Positions 32,556-41,781 of a DNA stretch of 64,000 bases are shown piece after piece. Each line of letters starts with the position of its first letter. The first letter of the stretch is position 1. Source of the DNA: Mycolicibacterium komossense (lineage in GTDB: Bacteria > Actinomycetota > Actinomycetes > Mycobacteriales > Mycobacteriaceae); assembly GCF_025822605.1 (NCBI RefSeq), contig NZ_JACKTY010000049.1:345695-409694 (forward strand). The letters are read 5' to 3'. Made by a program: the position numbers and the translations under genes. Below the pieces are notes generated by a model, which saw only the letters and a program-made list of their open reading frames with translations, had not been told where the DNA came from and made no database searches.

Positions 32556-33233
32556 TCACGTGGTCTGTAGCAGATGATCCAGCCAGGCGTCGTCGCTGAT
32601 ATCGACGGTTTGGTGCTGCTTGAGGTTGTAAACCACTGGGGTGCCAGGGCTTTCCGGGCTCTCGTCGGACAACAGGGTTTCGTTCTGCGCCGCCAGCTCG
32701 TCGGTGTCCACGGCCGAGTCGCCGTCGCCGATGCGGGCTACGACGTGGTCGGACAGTCCGCTCTCGCGCGCGATGCCGGCGAAGTCCTCATTGGTGTAGT
32801 CCACGGACGACAGCTGCTGATTCGCCCATAGGTCCTCGACGAAGTTCTGGAAGGTCGCTGCCGTGGTCGACGGCTCGACCGCCAGGAACAGGGCATTGGT
32901 GACGACGGCGGAGTAGTCGATTTCGTACTGGTCGTCGAGGAACGTCATCGGCCGATAGGTCACCGAGAGCTCGCCGGATTCGATGTGGCGCTTGATGTCT
33001 TCGCCGAAAGTGGCCTGCAGGTGGGCGCAGTGCGAGCACTGTGGTTCGGTGAAGATCTCCAACTGCACCGGCGCATCGGCGAACCCGGCGACGATCCCGA
33101 ACCCGTCAGAGGTTGCCGCGACCCCGGGCTGATGGGGATCGGGTCGGGCGACGCCGTCGACCTCGCGTGAGCAACCGGTCAGGGTCAATGCCGCCGCGGC
33201 CGTGAGTGCAATGGCCTTCCTCAAGTACCGCAT
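32556..33233 (-). CDS. Thioredoxin-fold lipoprotein (DsbA-like, CSHC active site)
   Basis: 225 residues. Signal peptide with lipobox LTGC (Cys at residue 21), so anchored to the outside of the membrane. Thioredoxin-like domain with active site CSHC in IFTEPQCSHCAHLQ and the cis-Pro loop SPGTPVVYNL. A second member of the exported thiol-disulfide family in this window (compare 6751-7425), but with a CxxC of different middle residues and lipid rather than helix anchoring. Convergent with the menD operon. Confidence 0.88.
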   Translation of the reverse strand: MRYLRKAIALTAAAALTLTGCSREVDGVARPDPHQPGVAATSDGFGIVAGFADAPVQLEIFTEPQCSHCAHLQATFGEDIKRHIESGELSVTYRPMTFLDDQYEIDYSAVVTNALFLAVEPSTTAATFQNFVEDLWANQQLSSVDYTNEDFAGIARESGLSDHVVARIGDGDSAVDTDELAAQNETLLSDESPESPGTPVVYNLKQHQTVDISDDAWLDHLLQTT

Positions 33234-33388
33234 GGCAGCCCCCTTCGATTGTGAGAACGGTACTCTGCAATCCGGCTATGGCAATCCGGCTGTGCTGCAG
33301 TCGCCCGGCTGAAAGAACCCACCGGCTTTTCGCGTGTCATCTGCATTCTCGCAACCTGTCGGAAAGGCGTTGCTGACAACCTGGTGGC

Positions 33389-34519
33389 GTGCGCGTTGCA
33401 GTCGTCGCAGAGAGCTTCCTGCCCAATGTCAACGGAGTCACCAACTCGGTGCTGCGGGTGCTGGAGCATCTTCGCTGCACCGGTCATGAAGCGTTGGTGA
33501 TCGCCCCCGATACGCCGCGCGGTGAACCTGCCGCGGTCCGGGTGCATGACGGGATCCGGGTGCACCGGGTGCCCTCGCACCTCTTCCCGAAGGTCACGTC
33601 ACTACCTTTGGGGCTGCCGATGCCGCGAATCGTGGGTGTGCTCCGCGGGTTCGATCCCGATGTGGTCCATCTGGCGTCGCCTGCTCTGCTCGGCTACGGC
33701 GGACTGCAGGCGGCCCGTGTTCTGAATGTGCCGACGGTGGCCGTCTTCCAGACCGATGTCGCCGGTTTCGCGGCCAGCTACGGGATGGGCATGGCATCCC
33801 GCGCTGCGTGGGCGTGGACCCGACACCTGCACTCCCGTGCCGATCGAACCCTGGCCCCGTCGTCAGCGGCTATGGAAGACCTAGCCGCGCATCGCATTCC
33901 CCGCGTACACAAATGGGCGCGCGGGGTGGATGTCGCCGGTTTCGTGCCGTCAGCCCGCAGTGCGGGGCTGCGCAGTCGGTGGTCGCCGACGGGCAAGCCG
34001 ATCATCGGATTCGTCGGCCGGCTGGCACCGGAGAAGCACGTCGAGCGGTTCGCTGCGCTGGCCGCGCGAGATGATCTGCAACTCGTCATCGTCGGTGACG
34101 GTGTGGACCGCCAGAAGCTCCAGAGTGCGCTTCCCTCGGCGGTTTTCACCGGTGCGCTCTACGGTGCCGAGCTGGCCGCCGCCTACGCCAGCATGGATGT
34201 GTTCGTCCATCCCGGTGAGCACGAGACGTTCTGTCAGACGGTGCAGGAGGCGATGGCCTCGGGCGTTCCGGTCATTGCGCCGAACGCTGGTGGACCGCGT
34301 GACCTGGTGGTGCCGTGGCGTACCGGTCTGCTGCTCGATGTCCCCGAATTCGAGACGCGCCTCGGTGCGGCCGTCGATCATCTGCTCGCCGAACGGCCCC
34401 GTTACGCCCAGCTGGCCCGTCGCAGCGTCTTGACCCGCACCTGGCCGTCGATCTGCCAGGAGCTCCTGGGGCATTATGACGCCGTCCTGCCCCGCTACGC
34501 CCAATTCCGGGCTGCCTAG
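33389..34519 (+). CDS. mgtA: GDP-mannose-dependent alpha-mannosyltransferase (MgtA-type, GT4)
   Basis: 376 residues from GTG 33389. GT-B fold of family 4: N-terminal FLPNVNGVTNSVLRVLEHL, the linker EKHVERFAAL after GFVGRLAPEKH, and the donor site EHETFCQTVQEAMASGVPV with the E-x7-E-like arrangement. Corresponds to M. tuberculosis Rv0557 (first annotated pimB, now mgtA), which mannosylates a glucuronosyl-diacylglycerol and so affects lipomannan-like glycolipids; this is from memory of the literature. Next gene is menG after an inserted DUF559 gene and an SDR. Confidence 0.92.
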   Translation: MRVAVVAESFLPNVNGVTNSVLRVLEHLRCTGHEALVIAPDTPRGEPAAVRVHDGIRVHRVPSHLFPKVTSLPLGLPMPRIVGVLRGFDPDVVHLASPALLGYGGLQAARVLNVPTVAVFQTDVAGFAASYGMGMASRAAWAWTRHLHSRADRTLAPSSAAMEDLAAHRIPRVHKWARGVDVAGFVPSARSAGLRSRWSPTGKPIIGFVGRLAPEKHVERFAALAARDDLQLVIVGDGVDRQKLQSALPSAVFTGALYGAELAAAYASMDVFVHPGEHETFCQTVQEAMASGVPVIAPNAGGPRDLVVPWRTGLLLDVPEFETRLGAAVDHLLAERPRYAQLARRSVLTRTWPSICQELLGHYDAVLPRYAQFRAA

Positions 34520-34521
34520 TT

Positions 34522-34586
34522 CGCCGACTGTGCAGGAAGTTGTCGAAGAATCGGCGAAACGGCGACGAGAACCTGCACAGTCGGCG
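34522..34586. repeat. 65-bp palindromic element, copy 1
   Basis: Perfect 15-base arms CGCCGACTGTGCAGG and CCTGCACAGTCGGCG with a 35-base middle. Begins three bases after the mgtA stop. A second 65-bp copy lies at 35497-35561, on the other side of the DUF559 gene. Confidence 0.8.
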
Positions 34587-34638
34587 TGGCTGTGGATGAC
34601 GGAAGCGGCCAGCGCGCCGGCGTTGGCACTGTTCGGTT

Positions 34639-35496
34639 GTGGACAACCACCCTTTCCGCGGCGGACAGGCGCTGCGCGCTGGTGTACTCACCAACTACCA
34701 GCTGCGAAACCGCTACCGGGCGGTGTACCGGGACGTGTACGTACCCAACGATGCGAAGCTCACCGCGGCTGATCGCGCCAGGGCAGCGTGGCTGTGGGCG
34801 GCCGGCGACTGCATACTGACCGGGATTTCGGCCGCCGCCGTGCTCGGGACGAAATGGCTCGACGATGATCGTCCCGCCGAGTTGGTCCGGGTCAACCGCC
34901 ACAGCCCGCCGGGCATCGTCGTGCGCTCCTATGGCCTCACCGCTGACGAAACGTGCCGCCGCCGCGGTATGCACGTGACCACACCGCCGCGCACCGCGTT
35001 CGATATCGGCAGGACACTGCCTGCGCGTCAAGGCATTCCGATTCTGGACGCGCTGGTCCAGGCCACCGGTATCAAGCCTTCGGACGTGATGGCCGTGGCG
35101 TCGACCAAGCGGGGCGTTCGGGGCGTGCGACGGCTGCGCGATGCGCTCGAGTTGGTGGACGGTGGAGCGGAGTCACCGCAGGAGAGCCGGTTACGTCTTC
35201 TGCTGGTCGGTGCGGGGTTGCCGAAACCAGAGACCCAGATCGAGTTCTTCGACGACTTCGGGGAGGCGTTCATCCGGGTCGATATGGGCTGGCGACAGTG
35301 GCAGGTGGCCGTTGAGTACGACGGCATCCAGCATTGGGCCGATCCCCAGCAGCGAGCGTGGGACATCGAGCGGATCACCCTGCTCGAGGCGATGGGATGG
35401 GTCGTCATCCGGGTGAGTGCCCGGATGATGTCGCGGCCACTCGCCATCGTCGAGCGAGTACGGGCCAAGCTGCGGGCTGTGGGCTGCCCGATCTGA
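34639..35496 (+). CDS. DUF559-domain protein with AbiEi-like N-terminus
   Basis: 285 residues from GTG 34639. The N-terminal 150 residues resemble the AbiEi-type antitoxin/HTH region seen in many actinobacterial proteins (TNYQLRNRYRAVYRDVYVP, SAAAVLGTKWLDD). The C-terminal third has the DUF559/Vsr-like endonuclease-fold pattern: ESRLRLLLVGAGLPKPETQIEFFDD, VDMGWRQWQVAVEYDGIQHW and the terminal WVVIRVSARM. No partner toxin is adjacent. The gene is bracketed by two copies of a 65-bp palindrome and is absent, as far as I recall, from the M. tuberculosis locus, so it looks inserted. Confidence 0.8.
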   Translation: MDNHPFRGGQALRAGVLTNYQLRNRYRAVYRDVYVPNDAKLTAADRARAAWLWAAGDCILTGISAAAVLGTKWLDDDRPAELVRVNRHSPPGIVVRSYGLTADETCRRRGMHVTTPPRTAFDIGRTLPARQGIPILDALVQATGIKPSDVMAVASTKRGVRGVRRLRDALELVDGGAESPQESRLRLLLVGAGLPKPETQIEFFDDFGEAFIRVDMGWRQWQVAVEYDGIQHWADPQQRAWDIERITLLEAMGWVVIRVSARMMSRPLAIVERVRAKLRAVGCPI

Positions 35497-35561
35497 CACC
35501 GACTGTGTAGGAAGACGTCGAGATTTCGGCGATCCGTCAACGACAACCTGCACACTCGCCG
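35497..35561. repeat. 65-bp palindromic element, copy 2
   Basis: Starts directly after the DUF559 stop: CACCGACTGTGTAGG and CCTGCACACTCGCCG arms. Same length and same order of motifs as copy 1 (roughly three-quarters identical by eye). Lies in a tail-to-tail gap with the next gene. Confidence 0.8.
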
Positions 35562-35570
35562 ATCGCAGAG

Positions 35571-36395
35571 TCAGCCCTGGGCTTCCAGCGCGACCGGCTG
35601 CCACTCTTCCCACGTCGCCAGCCGGCGTTCGTAGTCGGCCTTGGCGATCTTCAGCGGTAGTTCACCGAAGAACACCCGCAGCGGGGGCTTCTCGGCGTCG
35701 ACCACCTTCAGCAGAGCTGACGCCGACGCCTGCGGATCACCCGGCTTCGAGAAGCGTTGGTTACGGGCCTCGGCCGCTGCTGCCTTCGCATCGGCGTAGG
35801 CGGGCAATTCGGTGGCGCGCTTGGCTGATGAGCCGCTCCAGTCGGTCGAGAAGCCGCCCGGTTCGACCAGCGTCACGTGGATACCGAAGGATTCGACCTC
35901 GGTGGCCAGCGCCTGAGAGAAGCCTTCGAGCGCCCACTTGGAGGCGTTGTAGATGCCGACGTTCGCGAACGCGCTGATGCCGCCGATCGACGACACCTGG
36001 ATGATGTGGCCGCTGAGCTGCTCACGCAGGTACGGCAACGCGGCCTGAGTGACCCAGAGCGCCCCGAAGACGTTGGTTTCGATCTGACCCCTGGCCTCGG
36101 CCTCGGACAGCTCCTCGATGAAGCCGAACTGGCCGTAGCCCGCGTTGTTCACTACGACGTCCAGGCGCCCGAATTGATCGTGAGCGGCCTGAACGGCAGC
36201 GAAGTCTGCCGCGCGGTCGTTGACGTCGAGTTGCAGCGGGAGCAGGGCGTCCCCGTATTTGGCCGCCAGGTCGTCCAGCGTGGAGGTATCCCGTGCGGTG
36301 GCGGCCACCTTGTCGCCACGTTCCAGAGCCGCGATCGTCCACTCGCGACCGAAACCTCGGGAGGCGCCGGTGATGAACCACACTTTTTCAGTCAT
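35571..36395 (-). CDS. Short-chain dehydrogenase/reductase
   Basis: 274 residues from ATG 36395. Motifs: WFITGASRGFGREWTIAAL, DVNDRAADFAAV, VVVNNAGYGQFGF and the catalytic YNASKWALEGFSQAL. It belongs to the oxidoreductase group with the EPGGFSTDWSGSS loop. Sits between mgtA and menG on the opposite strand. Substrate unknown. Confidence 0.9.
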   Translation of the reverse strand: MTEKVWFITGASRGFGREWTIAALERGDKVAATARDTSTLDDLAAKYGDALLPLQLDVNDRAADFAAVQAAHDQFGRLDVVVNNAGYGQFGFIEELSEAEARGQIETNVFGALWVTQAALPYLREQLSGHIIQVSSIGGISAFANVGIYNASKWALEGFSQALATEVESFGIHVTLVEPGGFSTDWSGSSAKRATELPAYADAKAAAAEARNQRFSKPGDPQASASALLKVVDAEKPPLRVFFGELPLKIAKADYERRLATWEEWQPVALEAQG

Positions 36396-36464
36396 GGGCC
36401 TAAGCAACGTCGTCAGGTGCTGCACATTCCCGGATTGCCCAACTTCACAGGTACCGTCGCAACC

Positions 36465-37157
36465 GTGAGTCGCGCGACGCTGGACAAGGACCCCCATGAG
36501 GTGGCGTCGATGTTCGACGCCGTCGCCCGCCGCTACGACCTGAGCAACACCGTGCTGTCGTTGGGCCAGGACCGGTCCTGGCGCCGAGCCACGCGGGCGG
36601 CGTTGCAGATCAAGTCCGGCGACGCAGTGCTCGACCTGGCCGCCGGTACCGCCGTCTCGACCGTTGAACTCGGTCGATCCGGTGCGTGGTGTGTGGCCTG
36701 CGATTTCTCGGTGGGGATGTTGTCCGCGGGTGCCGACCGGCCGGTTCCCAAGGTGGCCGGTGACGCTACGAAGCTGCCATTCGACGACGAGGTGTTCGAC
36801 GCGGTCACGATCAGCTTCGGGCTACGCAATGTCGTCGACCACAGCGAGGGCCTGCGAGAGATGGCCCGGGTGACGAAACCCGGTGGCAGGTTGGTGGTGT
36901 GCGAGTTCTCCACGCCGACGGTGCCGGTGTTCAGAACCGTCTACAAGGAGTACCTGATGCGGGCGCTACCGACCGTGGCGCGCGCCGTGTCCAGCGACCC
37001 CGAGGCCTACGTCTATTTGGCCGAGTCCATTCGGGCCTGGCCGGACCAGCCGACGCTGGCCCGCCAGATCGGCGCCGCGGGCTGGTCGGAAGTGCGCTGG
37101 CGCAACTTGACCGGCGGGATCGTCGCGCTCCACGCGGCAACGAAGAAAGCTGGCTGA
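36465..37157 (+). CDS. menG: Demethylmenaquinone methyltransferase (MenG/UbiE)
   Basis: 230 residues from GTG 36465. UbiE signatures: KDPHEVASMFDAVARRYDLSN (span of about residues 8-28, with the key MFDAVARRYD), motif I VLDLAAGTAVST, VTISFGLRNVVDH and KPGGRLVVCEFSTP. Adds the last methyl group of menaquinone. In M. tuberculosis the counterpart is Rv0558. The other long-chain quinone genes (isoprenyl synthase and side-chain reductase) follow within 3 kb. Confidence 0.95.
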   Translation: MSRATLDKDPHEVASMFDAVARRYDLSNTVLSLGQDRSWRRATRAALQIKSGDAVLDLAAGTAVSTVELGRSGAWCVACDFSVGMLSAGADRPVPKVAGDATKLPFDDEVFDAVTISFGLRNVVDHSEGLREMARVTKPGGRLVVCEFSTPTVPVFRTVYKEYLMRALPTVARAVSSDPEAYVYLAESIRAWPDQPTLARQIGAAGWSEVRWRNLTGGIVALHAATKKAG

Positions 37158-37236
37158 AGCCAGACACAAATCTGGGCCGTCATCATGTGATGACGCCCCA
37201 GAGTCGAACGCCGCTACCAGCAGCGACGGAAAAGAA

Positions 37237-37830
37237 TCAGTTCTCGCACTCGTCGCAGCGCCCGCTCTTGGGCACCTGGACATTGCAGGTCACACACAGC
37301 ACCGGCGGGATCTCTTCGCGGCGCTTGGCGGCGGCGACATCGCGCACCCGGGCGACCTTCTTGGTCAGCGCGGGGCGCCCGCCGCCACGCGGCAGCGTCG
37401 CGCCGTAGAACTCGTAGCACTCGAGCCGTGCCTGGGCGGCGTGCAGCTGGAGATCTTCGGGAACCGGCGTGCCGGCCAGCTCGAAGACGTAGCCGTACCC
37501 GTCGCCGACCGTCTCGTCGGCGGTCTTGACGCACAGCGAGGTCAGCTGACGCTCGTCCTCGGCCTGGCAGCGCTCGGCGACGGTGTCGAGCACCTTGCCG
37601 ACCCAGTTGCGGGTCAGCAGGCGCGTCGAGATCCCGGATTGTGCCTGGACCTTCTCCGCAAGCGCGCTGTAGGTGATGTAGTCGCCATAGCGCCCGGCCG
37701 TCTCGCGGAGCACGTCGTAGGCCGCTTTCGCCCATTCGACCCTGGCGTCCGCGAACGAGACTTCCGTGCCATCCGCCGTCCATGCGGCAGGTTTAACAAC
37801 AACGGGAGTCTTCGTTTCGGTCGAGGTCAT
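37237..37830 (-). CDS. Unrecognised protein with C-terminal zinc ribbon
   Basis: 197 residues from ATG 37830; TACAGT six bases ahead suggests a leaderless start (an upstream ATG at 37911 is less likely). Not a family I recognise. The last 20 residues hold a CxxC...CxxC pair (VLCVTCNVQ, GRCDECEN), a probable zinc ribbon. The middle is helical with YGDYITYSALAEKVQAQSG, reminiscent of a winged-helix start of DNA-associated proteins but not diagnostic. Lies next to the geranylgeranyl reductase gene on the same strand. Confidence 0.7.
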   Translation of the reverse strand: MTSTETKTPVVVKPAAWTADGTEVSFADARVEWAKAAYDVLRETAGRYGDYITYSALAEKVQAQSGISTRLLTRNWVGKVLDTVAERCQAEDERQLTSLCVKTADETVGDGYGYVFELAGTPVPEDLQLHAAQARLECYEFYGATLPRGGGRPALTKKVARVRDVAAAKRREEIPPVLCVTCNVQVPKSGRCDECEN

Positions 37831-37907
37831 TCCTTGACTGTAAGCCCGCACGACGAATTTGGCCGCATCCTGCCCACTTGCTGCCCGCGCGCGGAAAGCA
37901 GCGTACG

Positions 37908-39167
37908 TCACTGGAACGGTTTGCGTCGGTCAATCAATCGTGAGCCGGCTCCGGCGCTGCGCCAGACCCTGGCGATCCAGTCGGCGTCGTCGTCGGTGAC
38001 CAGATTGCCCATCACCCGAACCGCGATGCCCATCAACAGATGTGAGCGCATCGCCAGCGGACCGGTCGCGGGCAGGAACCGCGGGATGGTCAGCAACAGC
38101 GCCAGCCGACGGGCCACCGAGAAGCCGCGGGCGTAGTGCGTTTGGAGCAATAACGGCCAGGCCTGAGACAAATCAGCGTCACTGCCCAGCAGCTCCGCAG
38201 CCAGCCGGCCGGTTTCCAGCCCGTAATCGATGCCCTCACCGTTGAGCGGATTGACGCAGGCCGCGGCGTCGCCGATCAGCATCCAGTTCGGCCCGGCGAC
38301 TCCCGAGACGGCGCCACCCATCGGCAGCAGGGCCGAAGACACGGCCCGCGGCTCGCCCTCGAACTCCCAGTCCGCGCGGCGCAGATCGGTGTAGTGCCTG
38401 ATCAGCGGGCGCAGCGCGGCATCGGCGGGCCGCTTGGCCGTCGCGAGCGCGCCGACGCCGATGTTCACCTCGCCGTTGCCGAGCGGGAAGATCCAGCCGT
38501 AGCCGGGTAACACCGCACCGTCGACCGACCGCAATTCCAGGTCCGAGCTGATCCACGGCTCGGCACTGCGGGGGGAGGCCAGGTATGCCCGGGCGGCCAC
38601 GCCGTACACCGTCTCCTGGTGCCACTGTCTGCCGAGCTCGCGGCCCAGCGGGGAGCGGGCACCGTCGGCTACGATCAGCGCCCGGCACGACACCCGGGTT
38701 CCGTCGGCGAGCAGTACCGCTGCCACACGTCCTCGTGAATCATGTTCGACGCCAACAGCTTTGATGCCCAGTCGCATGACGGCCCCGGAGTCCTCGGCGA
38801 CCTGGCGGATGCGGTCGTCGAGCTCGGTGCGCGGTACCGCGGAGCTGGTGGCGGGGAATGACGGCCCTGGCCAGGGCACCTCGACCGCAGAGCCGAACCC
38901 GGTCATCCGCAGCCCGTGGTGGCGGATGTGACCGTCGAGCCAGGGCCCGAGGCCGAGCAACTGCAGTTCGGCGATCGCGCGCGGAGTCAGCCCATCGCCG
39001 CACGCTTTGTCTCGCGGGAAGGCGGCCGAGTCGATGACCAGCACCTCGCGACCCGCGCGGGCAGCCCACGCCGCCGCGGCCGATCCGGCAGGGCCGGCCC
39101 CGACGACGACGATGTCGGTGCTGGGCCCCTCCAGTCGCCCGCCCATGGTCGTGGAGTCGCTTGTCAC
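37908..39167 (-). CDS. Geranylgeranyl reductase family FAD enzyme (Rv0561c-like)
   Basis: 419 residues from GTG 39167; ATG 39146 is an in-frame alternative. N-terminal FAD motif DIVVVGAGPAGSAAAAWA, the DKACGDGLTPRAIAEL loop with the P-x-Y/F-region typical of the family, DGARSPLGREL, and the late FAD motif MLIGDAAACVNPLNGEGID. Reduces isoprenoid double bonds; M. tuberculosis Rv0561c (MenJ) saturates one double bond of the menaquinone side chain. The divergent start faces the grcC1 start 21 bp away, so they share a promoter region. Confidence 0.92.
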   Translation of the reverse strand: MTSDSTTMGGRLEGPSTDIVVVGAGPAGSAAAAWAARAGREVLVIDSAAFPRDKACGDGLTPRAIAELQLLGLGPWLDGHIRHHGLRMTGFGSAVEVPWPGPSFPATSSAVPRTELDDRIRQVAEDSGAVMRLGIKAVGVEHDSRGRVAAVLLADGTRVSCRALIVADGARSPLGRELGRQWHQETVYGVAARAYLASPRSAEPWISSDLELRSVDGAVLPGYGWIFPLGNGEVNIGVGALATAKRPADAALRPLIRHYTDLRRADWEFEGEPRAVSSALLPMGGAVSGVAGPNWMLIGDAAACVNPLNGEGIDYGLETGRLAAELLGSDADLSQAWPLLLQTHYARGFSVARRLALLLTIPRFLPATGPLAMRSHLLMGIAVRVMGNLVTDDDADWIARVWRSAGAGSRLIDRRKPFQ

Positions 39168-39188
39168 GGCTCCCAGTATGTTGGACCA

Positions 39189-40196
39189 ATGAGGACACCG
39201 GCGAGCGTGGTCGCGGGGGTGGATTTCGGTGATGCCGAATTGGCCCAGAACGTTCGCGACGGGGTGGCGCGTATCGAAGCGTTGATGGAAGACGAGCTGG
39301 GCAAGGCCGATGAGCTGATGGCCGAGGCGGTGCAGCACCTGTTCCTGGCCGGTGGCAAGCGTTTCCGGCCGCTGTTCACGGTGCTGTCGGCGTCCATGGG
39401 GCCCGAGCCGGACGCCTGGCAGGTCTCCGTCGCCGGCGCCGTCATCGAGATGGTGCATCTGGCGACGCTGTATCACGACGACGTGATGGACGAGGCCCAG
39501 GTGCGCCGCGGTGCGCCGAGCGCGAACGCGCGGTGGAGCAACAACATCGCCATCCTCGCCGGTGACTACCTGTTTGCGACTGCGTCGCGGCTGGTGTCCC
39601 GGCTGGGGCCGGAAGCGGTTCTGGTGATCGCGGACACCTTCGCCCAACTGGTGACGGGGCAGATGCGCGAGACCCGTGGCGGTGCCGAGGGTGTCGATTC
39701 CATCGAGCACTACCTCAAGGTCGTCTACGAGAAGACGGCGTGCCTGATCGCGGCCTCCGGCCGATTCGGCGCAACGTTCTCCGGGGCGGACGAAGCCCAG
39801 ATCGAGCGCCTCTCGCGTCTCGGCGGCATCGTCGGGACAGCGTTCCAGATTTCCGACGACATCATCGATATCGACAGCGATCCCGACGAGTCCGGCAAGC
39901 TGCCCGGCACCGATCTACGGGAGGGCGTGCACACCCTGCCGGTGCTGTACGCACTGCGCGAGACGGGCAGCGACGCCGACCGGCTGCGTGTGCTGCTGGC
40001 CGGTCCGGTCGAGGATGACGACCTCGTTGCGGAGGCGTTGGCCCTGCTCCGGGCCTCTCCAGGCATGGTCAGGGCCAAGGAGACGGTGCGCGGATATGCC
40101 GAGCAGGCGCGCCAGGAGCTGGACCAGTTACCCGACGTGGCCGGCCGGCGGGCGATGGCGTCATTGGTTGACTACACGGTGAACCGCCACGGCTAG
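39189..40196 (+). CDS. grcC1: Polyprenyl diphosphate synthase (GrcC1-like)
   Basis: 335 residues from ATG 39189. Trans-prenyltransferase with GGKRFRPLFTVL, first Asp-rich motif LYHDDVMDEAQ (DDxxD), and second QISDDIIDIDSD (DDxxD). Builds the C45-type isoprenoid side chain used for menaquinone in this pathway (the chain length cannot be read from sequence here). Same position as M. tuberculosis Rv0562. Divergent from the geranylgeranyl reductase gene. Confidence 0.93.
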   Translation: MRTPASVVAGVDFGDAELAQNVRDGVARIEALMEDELGKADELMAEAVQHLFLAGGKRFRPLFTVLSASMGPEPDAWQVSVAGAVIEMVHLATLYHDDVMDEAQVRRGAPSANARWSNNIAILAGDYLFATASRLVSRLGPEAVLVIADTFAQLVTGQMRETRGGAEGVDSIEHYLKVVYEKTACLIAASGRFGATFSGADEAQIERLSRLGGIVGTAFQISDDIIDIDSDPDESGKLPGTDLREGVHTLPVLYALRETGSDADRLRVLLAGPVEDDDLVAEALALLRASPGMVRAKETVRGYAEQARQELDQLPDVAGRRAMASLVDYTVNRHG

Positions 40197-40282
40197 CGCG
40201 GTGACCAATCGAGGTTGCGGAACCGAATCGTGGTGCTGTGTCGTTAAATTAGCTGACACATGTACTTCGTAGGAGGAACCTG

Positions 40283-41182
40283 ATGACCTGGCACCCGGCG
40301 GGTAACCGGATCAAGACCTTCGTTCTGCTGATCGCTTTCACCGGGCTGATCATGTTCATCGGCGCGCTGTTCGCGCAGGCGACGGGCCGGACGTTCTGGA
40401 TCTGGGGCGCGCTGATCTTCGCGCTGGGCATGAACTTCTACACCTACTTCAACAGCGACAAGCTGGCCCTGCGCGCCATGCACGCGCAGCCCGTCACCGA
40501 GGTCCAGGCGCCGGTGATGTATCGGATCGTCCGCGAGTTGGCCACCACCGCACACCAGCCGATGCCGCGGCTCTACATCTCTGATACCGCCAATCCGAAC
40601 GCGTTTGCCACCGGCCGAAATCCCCGCAACGCCGCGGTGTGCTGCACCACCGGGATCCTCAACATCCTCAGTGAGCGCGAACTGCGGGCGGTGCTGGCGC
40701 ACGAACTTTCCCATGTCTACAACCGCGACATCCTGATCTCTTGTGTGGCCGGGGCGATGGCGTCGGTGATCACCGCGCTGGCCAACATCGCGTTTTTCGC
40801 GAGCATGTTCGGGGGCAACAACCGTGAGGGCGGTGGCGGCAACGTCTTCGCGCTGCTGTTGATCCAGATGCTGGGGCCGATCGCCGCGACTGTGGTGCGA
40901 CTCGCCGTCTCGCGGTCCCGGGAGTACCAGGCCGACCAGTCCGGGGCCGAATTGTCCGGTGATCCTTTGGCTTTGGCGTCGGCGCTGCGCAAGATCTCCG
41001 GCGGAGTCGAGGCGGCTCCGCTGCCGCCGGATCCCAAGCTCGCCGATCAGGCGCACCTGATGATCGCCAGCCCGTTCCGCGCCGGCGAGAAGATCGGCAA
41101 GTTGTTCTCGACGCACCCGCCGATCGCCGAGCGGATCGCGCGGCTGGAGGATATGGCCGGCCGGGGTCCCGGTCACTACTGA
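40283..41182 (+). CDS. htpX: Membrane zinc metalloprotease HtpX
   Basis: 299 residues with AGGAGGA seven bases ahead of the ATG. Four membrane segments; zinc motif HELSH in LAHELSHVYNRDIL; third ligand Glu in SREYQADQSGAEL. Degrades misfolded membrane proteins under envelope stress. The C-terminal LFSTHPPIAERIARLEDM is the usual HtpX ending. The upstream TTAAATTAG may be a -10 region. Confidence 0.95.
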   Translation: MTWHPAGNRIKTFVLLIAFTGLIMFIGALFAQATGRTFWIWGALIFALGMNFYTYFNSDKLALRAMHAQPVTEVQAPVMYRIVRELATTAHQPMPRLYISDTANPNAFATGRNPRNAAVCCTTGILNILSERELRAVLAHELSHVYNRDILISCVAGAMASVITALANIAFFASMFGGNNREGGGGNVFALLLIQMLGPIAATVVRLAVSRSREYQADQSGAELSGDPLALASALRKISGGVEAAPLPPDPKLADQAHLMIASPFRAGEKIGKLFSTHPPIAERIARLEDMAGRGPGHY

Positions 41183-41230
41183 GCGCAGGTACTTGATGCG
41201 CGAAGCGGGGACAGCCCCTAGTCTGTTGCC

Positions 41231-41773
41231 GTGCTGAACAGAATTCTGATCGGCGCGGTCAGCGTTGCGGGGGCAGCGACGATCGGATTCCCGGGTGCAG
41301 CCTGGGCCGATCCTGAACCGGCGCCGCCACCTCCGCCCCCGAACGTCAACGCGCTGCCTCCGATCAGTCCGGTGGACTATTCGGTGTTGGGTGACCGCTA
41401 CTACGCTTTCAGTACGCCTGACGGCCTGACCTGCGCCTTCGAGCGGGCCAACGGTGGGTACGGCTGCAGTGGACCCATCCCTGCCGCGCCCAACGGCGCG
41501 AACGTGGTCAGTGGCGGACCGTGGGGTGAACCCGGTTTCGCCAGCGCCGCGACGCCGATCTTCGGGTCGCTGGGGCCTGTCAAGCCGCTGCCGCCCAACT
41601 CTCGGCTGAGCTATCGCAACGTCAGCTGTGGCGTCGACGGCGCCGGGACCACTACCTGTGCCAACTCCGCCGATCAGTCCGGATTTGTGCTGACTCCGGC
41701 CGGCAGCTACACCTTCGGCGCGGTCAACCCGTTGGTGGACCGCCCGCAGGGCACCAATCCGTTCGCCAACTGA
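41231..41773 (+). CDS. Exported protein of unknown function
   Basis: 180 residues from GTG 41231. N-terminal Sec signal (hydrophobic core GAVSVAGAATIGFPGAAWA, then proline run PAPPPPPPNVN after cleavage). Four cysteines in the mature part (LTCAFE, YGCSGP, VSCGVD, TTCANS), probably two disulfides. A small secreted protein of a mycobacterium-specific kind; no role known to me. Two exported DsbA-like enzymes are encoded in the window. Confidence 0.75.
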   Translation: MLNRILIGAVSVAGAATIGFPGAAWADPEPAPPPPPPNVNALPPISPVDYSVLGDRYYAFSTPDGLTCAFERANGGYGCSGPIPAAPNGANVVSGGPWGEPGFASAATPIFGSLGPVKPLPPNSRLSYRNVSCGVDGAGTTTCANSADQSGFVLTPAGSYTFGAVNPLVDRPQGTNPFAN

Positions 41774-41781
41774 TCTCCCCG

